Notes: generated by a model not told the origin, from the letters alone. A stretch of 62,658 bases of DNA from Clarireedia homoeocarpa (GCA_001465935.1 LNKV01000098.1:50617-113274), one strand, 5' to 3'. Positions 10,638-22,417 are shown, numbered from the stretch's first letter. A program made the numbers and translations.

Positions 10638-11455
10638 ATGTGTAAATCGGGAGTTTATCGTTGAACTCATTTAGGGTCAAATAAGTCCTATGTAGGAAGT
10701 AGTGTAAATTTAGGAGTAAGACTTAGAAATTATTTTAAGCCTTCTTTTATTTCTCATTTTTCCCGTGAGACAATGTCTATTAATAAAGCTCTTTTGAAAT
10801 ATGGGTATTCACAATTTAAGTTGGAAATACTAGAATATTGTAACCCTAAAGAGCTCGCGAAGAGAGAGCAATATTATTTTGATCTTTTGTCTCCAGAATA
10901 TAATATTTTGAAAATAGCTTATTCGTCTCTAGGTTATAAACATGATGAAGATGTATTAGAAAAAGTACGTATTAACCTTAAAAAATTGAATTTAAGTAAA
11001 TCTAATACGATAAAGGTTACTAACTTAGATACAAACGAATTTACGGAATATGTTTCTATTAGAGAAGCAGCTAGAAATCTTAATACTAATCATACCACTT
11101 TAATAAAATATATTCGTCTATCTAAACCTTTAAAAGGTATATACAAATTAGAAACTAGTTTACCTTTGTCTAGTTATGGTCCAGATTATTTCAATAATCC
11201 TAATACCATAAAAGTTGAGGTGGTTGATTTAGAATTAAAGACAGTTACTAGTTATCCTTCTATTCGTGCTTATTTTTTTCTTTTTTTTTATTTAAATATA
11301 AAATAAATATAAAAAATAAATAAATATTAAAAAAAAAAAAAAGAAAAAAAAAGGGTAAAGCTTTAGATATAAAATATAGTTTTATTGGAACATATTTGAA
11401 GCGTAATCAAAAAAGCCCGTATAAAGGTAGATACTTATTTAAAAATGTTTATTAA
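10638..11455 (+). pseudogene. Unit B copy of the nested GIY-YIG endonuclease
   Basis: SGVYRWTHLGSNKSYVGSS gives the GIY-YIG motif, followed by LLKYGYSQFKLEILEYC, KREQYYFDLL and NUMOD1-like REAARNLNTNHTTLIKYI. Parallel to 6410-7207. A reversed family A palindrome (about 11270-11354) interrupts the second NUMOD module between SIR and GKALDIKY, after which the frame runs to KGRYLFKNVY and a stop. Apart from that insert no lesion is obvious. Confidence 0.85.
11270..11354 (-). repeat. Palindromic element family A (reverse)
   Basis: Reversed copy inside the unit B GIY-YIG gene; ends in AAAGGG next to TAAAGCT. Confidence 0.88.
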
Positions 11456-11739
11456 CTCTAGGAAGCAGACACGGAGAAGGTATGCACATAGGTGTTTATG
11501 CTTTCACTAATTCCGATGTTGATAAATTAATGTTTACATTACAAAACAAATTTAATCTAAAATGTTCTATATATTATAACAGGGATAAAAAACCCCGTAT
11601 TTATATTTTTAAAGAATCTATGGATACTTTAAGAGATTTAGTAAAATCATATTTCATTAAAGAAATGTTATATAAATTGGGACTATAAAGCAGTCAGGTT
11701 ATATCTAGGAGATTGAATCCTATATTGATTAAATTTTTG

Positions 11740-12458
11740 ATCTTTTACCTTTCTATGCAATTTTAAGATCTATACCTAATAAATTATTAGGGGTTATAGC
11801 TATGCTTAGCGCTATTTTAATATTATTAGCTATGCCTTTGGCTGATTTAGGTAGAAGCAGAGGTCTACAATTTAGACCTTTAAGTAAAATAGCTTTCTTT
11901 ATCTTTATTGCTAACTTCTTAATATTAATGGTATTAGGAGCTAAACACGTTGAGTCACCTTATATAGAATTTGGACAAATAAGTACTGTTATTTATTTTG
12001 CCCATTTCTTAATTATAGTGCCTTTCATTAGTATACTGGAAAATAGTTTAGTAGAGTTAGAGTTATTAGTAAATGGAAATCGAAGCAGTTCAAACTATAG
12101 ATCACACAGTAATTCAGTTACTTTACTAGCATCATGTTTTATAATACCTAAATTTAATTTAATTAAGTCTAGATGTTTTCATGCTTGTATGCCCCTATTA
12201 GCTACTAAAAAAGAGTTAGAATCCGATTTAAATAAAGTTAATCGAGAAATTAGAGACCATGATGTAGCTACTCAGCCTTTATATACTAGACAAGCACAAG
12301 ATAGCTGTAGCGAGGAAGAAGCTAACATGATTGAGGTTTGAATAGCAGAAGCGTCATATCAACGTATAGCTTTAGAAGACAAAGCAGAAGCTATAAGTGA
12401 TAGAATCGATGCTCTTGAGGCAGCTAATAAAAACTCAGAGGAAGATTTAGATGAATAA
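11740..12458 (+). pseudogene. cob: Second copy of the last cob exon, with a different C-terminus
   Basis: Begins LLPFYAILRSIPNKLLG and runs LGAKHVESPYIEFGQIST to FISILENSLVELE, then an unrelated hydrophilic tail ending AANKNSEEDLDE. The frame is open for about 239 codons. It has no upstream cob exons in frame except a broken 12-residue remnant at 9313, so it can hardly make cytochrome b on its own. About 190 nt in the middle differ from the first copy at only a few bases, much less than the flanking introns. Probably the displaced resident 3' end, or a sequence kept similar by gene conversion. Confidence 0.85.
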
Positions 12459-12468
12459 AAGTAAAACT

Positions 12469-13096
12469 ATGATTATAACTAAAAAAATACTAATTTTAAT
12501 TTTTCGTAAAATATTTCACTTTACTAAGAGAGTATTAAGTCTTTTCTGAAACAACCTTTTTCTTTTTATTTTTATTCCATTTTTTTTTAAGGATTATATT
12601 GATAGTATATCTGATTATATACCCAATATATTTGGTTTAAACAAAAAAATAAGTTATCTATTTATACTTGTTATATGTCTTGAGGGTATATCTTTATGTA
12701 AATTTATATTCGATAAATATATAAAAAAAGTAATTTACGTAAAAAAAATGGTTCTTTATTATTCTTATTTTGTGCGGTGGTCTGCCGGCAGGTCAACACT
12801 ATATAAAATATTTTAAAGTAAAAAAAAGTAATAAATTTTCTCCTCCGAAGGGAAGGCAAGATAAATATTTATATCCGTTATATTTGCATAGAGTACCCCA
12901 TAAGACTAAATATAATATCTTTGAGCATAAGTTAATTGATAAATGGTTAAATAAAGATAAAGATGTAATGTTTTTAATAGAAAAAATTAATAAGGAGAAA
13001 GATGAGTCTAAGATTATAGAGTTAAATGACAAACTTCTTTCAGCTTTAATTGAATTAAATAAAATAATTAAAGAATATTTAGAAGCTAAAAAGTAA
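12469..13096 (+). pseudogene. Membrane-type frame, probably frameshifted, unknown
   Basis: ATG 12469 opens MIITKKILILIFRKIFHF with two hydrophobic segments (ILVICLEGISL near residue 75-90) and stops at 12816. An overlapping frame, 12770-13096, continues as a polar helical protein ending KEYLEAKK. The small GC palindrome CTGCCGGCAGG at 12782-12792 sits at the overlap, suggesting one original protein shifted by this insert. Architecture (membrane N-part, polar tail) resembles 8328-8855 in unit A. No family recognised. Confidence 0.5.
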
Positions 13097-13442
13097 ATAA
13101 AGTTTTTAAGCTATGTAAGCTTTTGATATAATATTTTATTTTGGTGCGTAGCGTGCTAAAAAAGGCACAAAAATTATAAACATGCATGCAAGAAAATAAA
13201 TGGTTCTTTAATACAAAGAGATTATTTCAGACCTGAAGTTACTACATAGTTTAATAAGAGACTCTCACTTTGCTTCTAATTCTTTTTTTTCTTATTCTGG
13301 CCTCTCACCCTGCTGTGTACATGCTGTGCAGTCCTGCCTTTAAAAATTTATTTCATATAAAGGGATAAACAAGGCAGTATTGGTATTATACCTAATTAGC
13401 TATTTACTTTAGTAATAGTACAATTGCTTTAGTAGAGTAGGA
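13097..13442. other. Intergenic, nothing recognised
   Basis: A/T-rich sequence with a GC-richer patch around 13299-13340. No gene or RNA seen. Confidence 0.6.
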
Positions 13443-13560
13443 TTAAGTATTAACAGTAGAGAGTCTATTCAACCCTTTATCTTTTACCTAATGCAATACT
13501 CAATTAGTAATTTAAATGCATTCATTCCTTTAACAAGTATTGGTTTTCTCTTTATTAGAT
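13443..13560 (+). pseudogene. nad2 fragment, unit B
   Basis: About 118 nt matching nad2 exon 4 near 55318-55435: reads LSINS, SIQPFIFYLMQYSISNLNAF, then IGF, with a handful of substitutions. Not connected to any nad2 frame. Confidence 0.85.
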
Positions 13561-13650
13561 TAATAATAATAATTAAGAGTTTAGATAGACCTATATTAAC
13601 CTTAAGTTTGTTACAATATTTTGTTTTTACCTCAAACAACTTGAGGTAAA

Positions 13651-13722
13651 GGTTCCTTAGCTTAATTGGTAAAGCGTATTCTTGATAAGGATATGTTCAG
13701 AGTTCAAGTCTCTGAGGAATCA
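13651..13722 (+). tRNA. trnI: tRNA-Ile(GAU), copy 2
   Basis: Same 72 nt as 9198-9269: loop TTGATAA, anticodon GAT, full cloverleaf. Confidence 0.95.
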
Positions 13723-13908
13723 ATTTAAGTATAATATGGCTAGTAATATAATACTGAAGAATATGTTAAACTTAATAGTCCCTTATCCCTTATTCCAGAG
13801 GGATAAGGGATAAGGGATTAGGGACCAGGAATAATATGTTAAAATTAATGTTTAACTTATTAATATTAACCTAGTTAGTATCTAATGTATAACTATATGC
13901 TACTATAA

Positions 13909-13994
13909 AGAGAATTGGCCGAGTGGTTTAAGGCGATAAGCTTGAAACTTATTTGATTTAATAGATCACATCCGTTCAAATCGGATATTCTCTG
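13909..13994 (+). tRNA. trnS: tRNA-Ser(UGA)
   Basis: Acceptor AGAGAAT/ATTCTCT, D stem GCC/GGC, anticodon stem ATAAG/CTTAT with loop CTTGAAA (TGA), long variable arm, T stem ATCCG/CGGAT, discriminator G. Type II tRNA as expected for serine. Confidence 0.93.
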
Positions 13995-14024
13995 TACTAT
14001 GTATCATTGAAAAAAAAAAAAATA

Positions 14025-14097
14025 CGGGTTAGAGCCAGGTTGGTTAGGCGTCTCATTTGGGTTGAGGAATTGTTATGTTCGAATCATAATAACCCGA
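14025..14097 (+). tRNA. trnP: tRNA-Pro(UGG)
   Basis: Acceptor CGGGTTA/TAACCCG, anticodon loop TTTGGGT (TGG), T loop TTCGAAT, discriminator A. Confidence 0.93.
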
Positions 14098-15809
14098 AAT
14101 ATCTTGCTATGTACTCCTTTAAAGGATAGTCGTCAATATAGATAGTTAATAGTAATGTGAATGATATCAAGCAGTGTTTCTATACAAAAATAAGAGTTTT
14201 TAGTATAGGCAAGTATATAAAGAAACTATTAAGGATATCTAGCTATGTATTAAAGAGAGTTTTAAAGATTAATTTGTGTTTTTAGGTCTAACATATGTAC
14301 TCTTAGAGAAATTCAATAATAAACGAAGTGAATTGAAATATCTTAGTAACTTTAGGAAAAGAAATCAAACGAGATTCTATGATTAGTGTGAATGAAAGTA
14401 GAACAGCCTATATTAATATCAGAAGATATTTTTTTACATCTTGTAAACTTAGTAATAAGTTTATAGTGAAATATCTTGTAATAAATAAATAATATAATAT
14501 TACCATTACTAGTAGAAAAGAGAGGAGAAAAGAGATCTTTGCGTATTACGCAAAAGAAAGCTTTTCCTCCCTCTCTGCCAGGACTGATATACTAAATAAG
14601 TAAAACGGGCAATAACCTGTTTGAATACAAGGGGAACCTTCCTCTAAGGCTAAATATAATATATAAGCGATAGTGTAAAGTACTGTGAAGGAAGGATTGA
14701 AATAGTAGTTTTATAAGCAGCTCAAAGAAAGTTTAAATAAAAAGTAAGAGCGTACCTTTTGCATAAGTGCGACATGAAGCACTACCTAACAATCGGGTGT
14801 AATTCCCGCAAATCTATCCTATGATTTGACTCTACCTGTACATGATAGAAAAGTAATTTTCTAGTATGAAGCTACAGGGACAATGTAACAATTAAAACCC
14901 ATTATATTAACAAATATAGTCGGTGTGCTAGAGTAATTATATCTATGGAGAACGAAAGTGAATACGCATTGAGGCGCCGTAAAAGGTGAATATATATTAC
15001 CAGCTGATAGTATATATTTTGACTAAGGACATCTGTTTCTTATGCTGGCAGATGAATAGGATCAAGGTCCGGTGTAAAGCGTACGTCCTAAGGATATAAG
15101 CAACGGTGTTAGATAGTGAACATGGTAAGCCCTCAGTTCACAACTTGATATTTATAGCCGTTTCAAGGTAAAGTTTCTTTACTCTGAAGCTAAAACAATT
15201 AGAAGGTAAGTCATACAACGCTATCCTTTGAAGAACTTGAGAAGACACTAATCTAATTATAAATATCAAGGAGAGGTAACATATAAGGATTTAATCTGAA
15301 ATTGTTATATCGAACTCAGGGTAGAAGAAAGTCTAAAAAGCTAATGCAGGTTGTTAATAGACCTGATAGAGTTTAATAACTCGACTCGAGAGAGTGCTGA
15401 CTTAGACTATGTGGTCGTCGTAACTATATATATCTAGAAATGTGGATGAACCAGCCCGGGTTCATAAATCGAAATTTTCAGCGGTTAAAGAAACAAAGTA
15501 GTATCGAGTAATCGACGGCAAATCCACATACAGATCTAGAATCTAAGCAGAAATTTTAATTCACAATATCATGAACAACTCTGAATTGTTAGCGTCGATC
15601 CACAGTAAAAAGTAGATGACCTAAATTAGAGTAGGAGACTTCGATAGAAACCGTTAAGTTTTTAGGATTGTAAAAATAACTAAACGAAATTGAATCGGCT
15701 CGGAGTTTTGCAGTGACTCTCATATGCCATTTGGACGAGTAAAATAAACAAATGAAGAAAAATGAGATATCTCCTCTCAAAATAATACAAATTTAAAATT
15801 AAATCAAAC

Positions 15810-17672
15810 ATGAAAAATTCAAAATTAAACACAAAAACAATGATATTGGCTAAATGTGATAACAATGGACCTTTAAGTTATAAAAGTAATGGATCTGCAA
15901 TTAATCCAAAACTAGCTAACTTAAAGAAAGAATCTAAGAACAACAAGGATTCAAAAAATGGTTGACATGATATTGATTGAAGAAAAATAGAAGCTAAGAT
16001 TAAAGATCTTCAAGAGAAAATAGTTATTGCTACAGTAAAAAAAGATTTTAAGGAAGTGTATAGATTACAATGGACCATACTGCAAAGCTTTGAAGCCAAA
16101 GCTTTAGCTATCAGGAAAGTTATAACTAACAAAGGAGGTAAAACATCTGGAGTCGATAATGTAGTATGAAGAGGGTCTGATGACTACTGGAAAGCTATAC
16201 AAGACTTAACAGAAATTGTCAAGAATCCAAAAGAATACAAAGCGGAACCAGTCAGAAGAGTATATATACCTAAAGGTAATACTAAGGAGATGAGACCGTT
16301 AGGTATTCCGACGATGATTGACAGAGCAGTTCAAGCAATATATCATTTAGGGCTAGACCCGGTAGTGGAAGTTCAATCTGATCCAAACTCTTTTGGTTTT
16401 AGAAAGAATAGATCTACCCATGATGCTATCACCGCTATTAGAAGTTTATTGGACAAGAACACACATCCAAGATGGATACTAGAAGCTGACATATCAAAAT
16501 GTTTTGATAGGATCAGTCATAGTTTTCTTATGAAACATACACCAATATGTCATAAGATGGTTTTAGAACAATGATTAAAATCAGGGGTGATGGAAGAAAT
16601 GAATTTCATAAATGTAGAAGAAGGAACTCCGCAAGGAGGGATCATTTCTCCAGTATTATGTAATATTGCTCTTAATGGTCTAGAGGGACTGATCAAGAAA
16701 GCTAATCCTCTGAAGAAAGGTATCAGTCCTGGTGTACATGTAATAAGGTACGCAGATGATATGATAATAACCGGGAAAAACAAAGATATTGTACTTAAAA
16801 ATAAGAAGATATTAACGGAATTCCTTAAAGAAAGAGGACTGGAACTGAACGAGAAGAAAACTCTAGTGACACATATTAAGACTGGTTTCGATTTTTTGGG
16901 CTTCAATATTAGAAGAATGAAATGAGATCCACAGCTTAATAATGACACTGAACAAGATACAGTACTAATTATTAAACCGTCTAAGAAAGGTATCAGTAAG
17001 TTAGTAGATTCAATTAAGAAGATCATTACGATGAATAAACCCATCCGTAAGATAATATCTAGATTGAATCCAATACTTAGAGGATGAGGAGAACATAAAA
17101 GAATATCTTATCATTCTCAAGAAACTTTCATAACGATAGATAATTGAATCCAAATGAAGATGCGTAAATGAGCGCATTGACACAAAGGCTCTATCAGGAA
17201 GAACATTGATAAGTACCTTGTACGAACTGCAACAAGAAAATGAAATTGAGGAATAACTTCCACTGAAAAATTAATCAATCTGGGGGAGATAGCAATTATT
17301 AAACTTAGACCCTTAAAATTGGACAAAAACCCATACTTAAAGGAAAACAGAGATTATTTTTACAGACGAAGGGAACAACTCATCGAAGCTAAATTTAGAG
17401 CCGCCATTTATAAGATATATGAGCAAAAATGTCCAATTTGCAAAGAATCTTTACATAATGGGGAGACTGTTGAATTACATCACATAATTCCGCAGAAAGC
17501 CAAAGGAAAATTTAGCCTCGACAATATAATACCTTTACATCAAATCTGTCATCAACAGATAACTCACAGAAAACAAGAGTTAGGGAGATTCAGAATAGCA
17601 ATACCTAGTATCGATAATAAGAAACAGGGTAGAACTACGAAGAAGGCTCTTGGAAACTTGAAGGGTGAATAA
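15810..17672 (+). CDS. Group II intron-encoded reverse transcriptase/maturase with HNH
   Basis: 620 residues. RT domain: MRPLGIPTMIDRAVQ, DPNSFGFRKNRSTHDAI, ILEADISKCFDRISH (catalytic Asp), EGTPQGGIISPVLCNI and RYADDMIITG (Y314-D317). Maturase (X) part: LRGWGEHKRISYHS. C-terminal HNH endonuclease: CPIC (C541-C544), LHHIIP (H557, H558) and NIIPLHQICH with further Cys/His. All activities needed for splicing help and target-primed retrohoming are present. TGA is used for Trp, so it is adapted to mitochondrial decoding. RT plus HNH in an rRNA gene recalls bacterial and organellar relatives. Frame intact. Confidence 0.93.
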
Positions 17673-17779
17673 CTGGAGATGTCGCAGATGGAACTTAAAC
17701 ATCTTACATTATTGGCTAAATTAAAAAGGAACGATTCTCCGAAAAGAGGGATAGGAATTTTAAATGAGCACGATTGCAC

Positions 17780-17813
17780 GAGCCGTGTGCGATGAAAGTC
17801 GCACGCACGGTTC
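17780..17813 (+). ncRNA. Group II domain V
   Basis: 34 nt hairpin starting GAGCCGTGTGCG, loop GATGAAAGTC, closing GCACGGTTC: catalytic domain V with its AGC-like bulge region; domain VI follows directly. Confidence 0.92.
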
Positions 17814-18929
17814 TAAGAGGGGGAAAGTCTGAGAGGACCTACCTATCTCAATTGGGTCAGCAAGTTAATATTAGATGCGAGCAGGAATGCCTAGATAAAC
17901 CAATTATTAAATAATGAATTAGTATCTAAAATTAGACCCGAAGCCTAGTGATCTTACCATAGTCAGGATTATAAAAGTCCGAACGGGTTATCGTTGTAAA
18001 GATATCCGATGAACTGTGGTAAGTTAGTGAAAGACAAAACTGACTAGGATAGCTGGTTTTCTGCGAAACCTATATAAGTAGGTAATTCAAGTTACATTAT
18101 AGCAGGTACAGAACTGTGATCTCAGGCAACTTATAATTTATTCTTTTTTGTAAAAAAGAATAAATAATTTTGCATATATCGGGCAATCGTGAGGATTTTA
18201 TCGGTGAGTATTCGCACTCGGAAGGGCTATGATGAATATTGAATAATCGGACATAGTACGATAAGGTTGTATGTCTAAAGGGAAACAGCCCAGAACAAGA
18301 GTTAAGGTTCCAAAATTATTGTTAAGTGAAAGAAAGGAAGTTTCTATCTAATACAACTAGGAAATAGGCTTAGAAGCGGTCCATTTTTTAAAGACCTCGT
18401 AACAGAGCACTAGTTTAGTAAATAATTTTTACAATGATAGTTGCACCTAAAATTTAACGGATCTAAACAATATACCGACACCTTGTCCATTAAATAAAAG
18501 ATCAAGGTATTAGGTAACCACTGTAAAGCAGGGGTGATCCTATGCGGGCCCTCTCTATGTAATTATTTACTAGGGGAGTGCTTATTTTAGTATTTAATGG
18601 GGTAGCAGAACGTTGGGTAAATCTAGGATTTATTCTTTTTAAGAATAAAACAATAGGTAACCCAAGTGATAATGCTGACATGAGTAACGAAAAAGGGTAA
18701 TAAGCCCTCGCCTAAAGCTTATGGATTTACTAAAGTAACGGCCTCTAAGTTTACCAACCTAAAGGATTAAACGATGAGTAAACCTTGCCTACAAAGTAAC
18801 AACCATCTTCTTACCTTGTTATATAAATAAATATACTTTGTAAGAAAAGTGAAGAAGGTTCTGGAAAAACATGTAATAAGTTATTAAGATTAAAAGAAAC
18901 TTAATTAGATGATTACTACTTAATAACGG

Positions 18930-19026
18930 ATTTATCTTTAATAATAAACTAAAATAGATGAATACTGATAAAAATCTAGTTTGTTTTATCTTTAATAATA
19001 AACTAAAATAGATGAATACTGATAAA
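18930..19026 (+). repeat. Tandem direct repeat inside rnl
   Basis: A 42-43 nt unit beginning TTTATCTTTAATAATAAACT occurs twice (about 18930-18973 and 18983-19025), separated by about 9 nt, in a variable helix before the conserved CGTACCTAAATACTACC. Confidence 0.9.
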
Positions 19027-20311
19027 ATAAGGCGAAATAAACCGTACCTAAATACTACCCCAAGTAAGCAAGTAGAGAATACGAAGGCGTTTGAGTGAAC
19101 AATCATTAAGGAACTCGGCAAACTAACTACCGTAACTTCGGGATAAGGAGAGCCATTCTTACTTATTAATATAAGGTAAAGAATAGGAAGCATGGAATAG
19201 TGTTGTACGACTGTTTAATTAAAACAAAGCACTCTGCAATAAGATAATAAATCAAAGTATTGAGTGTGATTTCTGCCCAATGTCGGCTGGTTAACGAATA
19301 TTCTAAGTTGACTAATATAGGCTTGGATTTGAAGGAAACCCCGATCAATGGCGGCCTTATCTCTGAGGGTCCTAAGGTAGCGGAATACCCTGGCCGTTAA
19401 ATGCGGTCTTGCATGAATGATTTAACGATACAACAGCTGTCTCAATGATTGGCTCAGTGAAATTGGAATAACTGTGCAGATACAGTTTACCTCTAGATAG
19501 ACGAGAAGACCCTATGCAGCTTTACTGTTGCTAGTTATTGAATATGATAGAACGAGTATTAGTGTATAAGGTAGTTGATCAGGCAAAATTGAAACACCTT
19601 TATTTTGTTTGTCATATTCGTAGACTATAGAGTCTACGTCGTAATATAAGGCGCGTACTTGTGTGGATAAGACGTTGTTAAGTATTACAGATTAACCCAG
19701 ATATAGGGAACAATGGCTAGGAGGCAGTTTATGCGGGGCACAGATCCCATAAAAAGTACCTGGGTGTATCCAAAGTTAATTTTGTAAAATTGTCATAGTT
19801 ATGGCAATTAAATGTACAAATATTGTATGTTTTTATTTTTAGTATGTTATTGGTTTAGCTTAAGCTATAACTAATTCAACTATATATCTATTAAGTTAGA
19901 ATTAATATTTTAATTTAAGTAAGATTTTAACTATATGGAAAATAGATGTAATTAAAACATTAATTTGAAAAGTTTAGCTTTTCTAATGTTTTTAGTTATA
20001 TAATTAGTTTAAATTACACTTTTTATATAATTATGGTTATTACTTGTCAAGTTTAATGGCTTAATCTTGCTTTACTGTTTGACTTACACGTCTATCAGTC
20101 GCGTAAGCGGGGCATATGATCACAAGATGCAGAAAGGAAAGGTCTTGGATTTTTGAAAAAGCTACGCTAGGGATGTTAGTCCTCCAATGTTTTATTTCTA
20201 TTAACTTAAGCAATAAATCTATTGGCAAATAATTGGGTTAATTTCAAGAATGACTTATAAAGTTCACTTGAAGCGAAATTTACTTAAACATTATCTTTCC
20301 TTGCCTAATTT

Positions 20312-20392
20312 TTTCCTTTTTTATATTGATAATCTATCTATATAGGTAAAGCTAAAATTATTTATTAAAAAAAAAGGAAAAAATTAAGGAAA
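20312..20392. repeat. A/T palindrome, family B
   Basis: TTTTTCC arm, GATAATCTATCTATATAGG centre, GGAAAAA arm, in the rnl intron upstream of rps3. Confidence 0.8.
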
Positions 20393-20644
20393 AATAAGAA
20401 GTAAAGACGTTCAACGACTAGAAGGTGAGTAATGCTAACAATAATCCTTCTCTTAAACCCAACATATTTATTTATCTGTGTATATTAATAATTTATTTTA
20501 TTATCTTAGTTAATTTTTAATTATCTTGGTAAAATAACTATAACTAGATAATAATTAGTACTAGTACTAATGAAATAGACTCAATAAAATATTGAGCATG
20601 AGCACACATTTTAAAGCAAAAAAAAAAGTATTTTTATATTAAAA

Positions 20645-22417
20645 ATGGATTATAAAAACGATAAAATAAAGATAATACCTTGTGCCTTCTTCCGACCAGG
20701 AGTAATGCAAGGCCAAGCTTACTATCTTAATCCTGTTTTGCCCGGAGGGCACCGAAGCAAAAAACTCCATAGAGGAAAAGAGCCACTTATCTTTAATAAA
20801 AAACAAAAAAAGCATATTAAAGTTATACCTTTAAAAGTAAAAACAAGTGATACTGGACAGACAAGACATTTTACACCTGCAACTCAGGAATGAAGAAATA
20901 GTATTTATGCTTATAATAAAAACTATACTAAATTATTACCTGCGGCTGATAATAATTTTATGCGTTTAGTTAAAAGTTATTTTAACTTTTATTTTAGAAC
21001 TAAAAAAACTAAAAAACCTAAAGGTAAACAAAAGATATCTATACGAAAACGTAGCATATCTAGAGGATTATCTGCAAAGAAAATTTTTGTAGCTAAAGGG
21101 GGTTTAAAACATACTAGTTCTAAAGCCGTTATTACTTTATATTTATATAATACAGAAAAAAAATTTTTAATTAGAAAAATAAAAAAACAAATTTTTCAGT
21201 TATATAGGCCAAATAAAGGTTTAAAGCGCCAGATTAATCTGGATAGAAATCAAAAAGTGATAATATCTTATAACAGACCTTTTAGTCTTAAAGAATATCT
21301 GTTAAGGCATGATCATTATACAGATTATATAACATCATTTAAGATGTCATTTGTAGAAAAATTATATAAATACTTTAATTTAACGAATAAATATAATAAT
21401 TTAATCTCTAATTTAGTTGAAAGCAAAGGATTAAGTGAGGATGAAAAACTTTTAATTTTTCTTGCCTGCGGAGAGAAAGTTTCTAGTTTTTATACAATTA
21501 AATATCCTAATTATCAGGATTATATGCATAAAGTTAAATTACATTATCTTAATAAATTAACTTTATACCTAAAGTTACTAATACTTAACCAAATTAAGTT
21601 TAAACATGCCTTCTTACTAGAACTAAGATACCTGGTTAGCGAAATTTATAATAAAAATGTTGAATTTAACCTAGTTAATTTGAAAAAAATGCATTTAAAC
21701 AGTGATATTTTTACGCAAGCTGTTTCTTTAAAATTAAAAAATAGAAATAACAGATTATATAGAGTATTAAAATCCTCATTGAGTAAAGTTAAATTACCTA
21801 ATGTAAAGAGAATAAAAGAAAAAAATAGCAAGAAAAGTAATAAAGAACAATTATTAATAAATAAAATGAGAAACCTTAAAATTAATTCTTTGTTTGCTTT
21901 TGGCTTCTTATCCAGCGAAGCTGGACAAGGGTTGCTATCCGTTAAGGGAGGGAGAGAAGTAAAAAGAACTAAAGATTCTTTAAATAAACTACTTTTAAAA
22001 AATTTTCCTTTTTTTAAGACTATCAAAGCACACTTGGTGGGAAGCCCTAATGTTGAAAGAAATCAGGTTTACGCCTTGGCTTTGCCCAACTATGAATTTA
22101 AAAAAGAAAAAAGTAGATTATCTGCGCAAGCGACTCCTATGTCATTAAGGAATTCTATACTTAGATCTTTAAAACATATAAATATGGCTGGTATTAGAAT
22201 AGAAGCTAAAGGTAGATTAACAAGACGGTTCACTGCTTCTAGATCTGTTTTTAAGATGAGATGAAAAGGTGGTTTAAAAAACGTAGATTCTTCTTTCAGA
22301 GGGTTATCTGCAGTAATATTAAGAGGTCATGTTAAATCTAATGTAGAATACTCAATGCTTCACTCTAAAAACCGTAACGGAGCTTTTGGAATTAAAGGTT
22401 GAGTAAGCAGTAAGTAA
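20645..22417 (+). CDS. rps3: Ribosomal protein S3 (Rps3/S5 type)
   Basis: 590 residues with TGA=Trp. N-terminal PCAFFRPGVMQGQAYYLNP and TSDTGQTRHFTPATQEWR, and C-terminal LKHINMAGIRIEAKGRLTRR, RSVFKMRWKGGLKN and GAFGIKGWV, are the conserved ends of intron-encoded fungal Rps3; the middle is long, Lys-rich and variable. It binds small-subunit rRNA in the mitoribosome. Two in-frame TGA codons (20891 and 22262) would be stops in the standard code. A small hairpin CCAGCGAAGCTGG (about 21914) is read in frame as SSEAG. Intact. Confidence 0.95.

Larger units (their letters stand above)
9623..11688 (+). pseudogene. Unit B copy of the LAGLIDADG gene, multiply broken
   Basis: Homologous to 5623-7454: IELPDEVKEILVGIL, then SSTANSRLVYAQTAV and, after the nested cassette, MHIGVYAFTNSDVDKLMF to MLYKLGL. 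Breaks: a GC hairpin inside the LAGLIDADG motif (9785-9820), a 5-base CCTTG duplication near 10031, a family A palindrome at 10065-10153, and the GIY-YIG cassette (about 10220-11460). Excising the palindrome joins TTTTAC to CAGGTAAACG and restores FYQVNVKIVP. Clearly decayed compared with unit A. Confidence 0.88.
5266..13745 (+). repeat. Tandem duplication of the cob 3' block (about 4.0 and 4.4 kb)
   Basis: Unit A (5266-9312) and unit B (9313-13745) carry the same order: short cob exon, group I core, LAGLIDADG gene broken by a GIY-YIG gene, last cob exon, a small membrane-type frame, an nad2 fragment, a TTACCTCAA hairpin and tRNA-Ile(GAU). Unit A joins to unit B directly after the tRNA trailer. 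Introns have diverged widely; about 190 nt of the last exon and the tRNA are almost identical. Confidence 0.9.
14767..17852 (+). mobile_element. Group II intron in rnl domain II
   Basis: Starts GTGCGACATGAAGCACTACC, the group II 5' consensus. It ends in ACCTACCTATCTCAAT after a textbook domain V (17780-17813). Removing 14767-17852 restores the conserved rRNA sequence GCATAA-TGGGTCA. Carries one intron-encoded protein in domain IV. Nearly all other introns in the window are group I. Confidence 0.93.
14110..20174 (+). rRNA. rnl: Mitochondrial large-subunit rRNA, exons 1 and 2
   Basis: Exon 1 about 14110-14766, exon 2 17853-20174. Landmarks: GGAAAAGAAATCAAACGAGA (about 14353) of domain I; GCGTACCTTTTGCATAA joined to TGGGTCAGCAAGTTAATATT across the group II intron (domain II); GATAGCTGGTTTTC (about 18049); ATGGCGGCCTTATCTCTGAG (about 19348); ACGAGAAGACCCTATGCAGC (about 19501); GCTACGCTAGGGAT (20161-20174) in the peptidyl transferase region. 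The 5' end is approximate. The rest of domain V and domain VI must follow the rps3 intron but are not visible; the N run at 22542-23177 is about the right size to hide them. Confidence 0.93.

Noticed and set aside
8328..13096. Claim that the two small membrane frames after the cob copies are homologous
   Set aside because: Architecture is alike, but residue similarity by eye is too weak to assert; left as a possibility.
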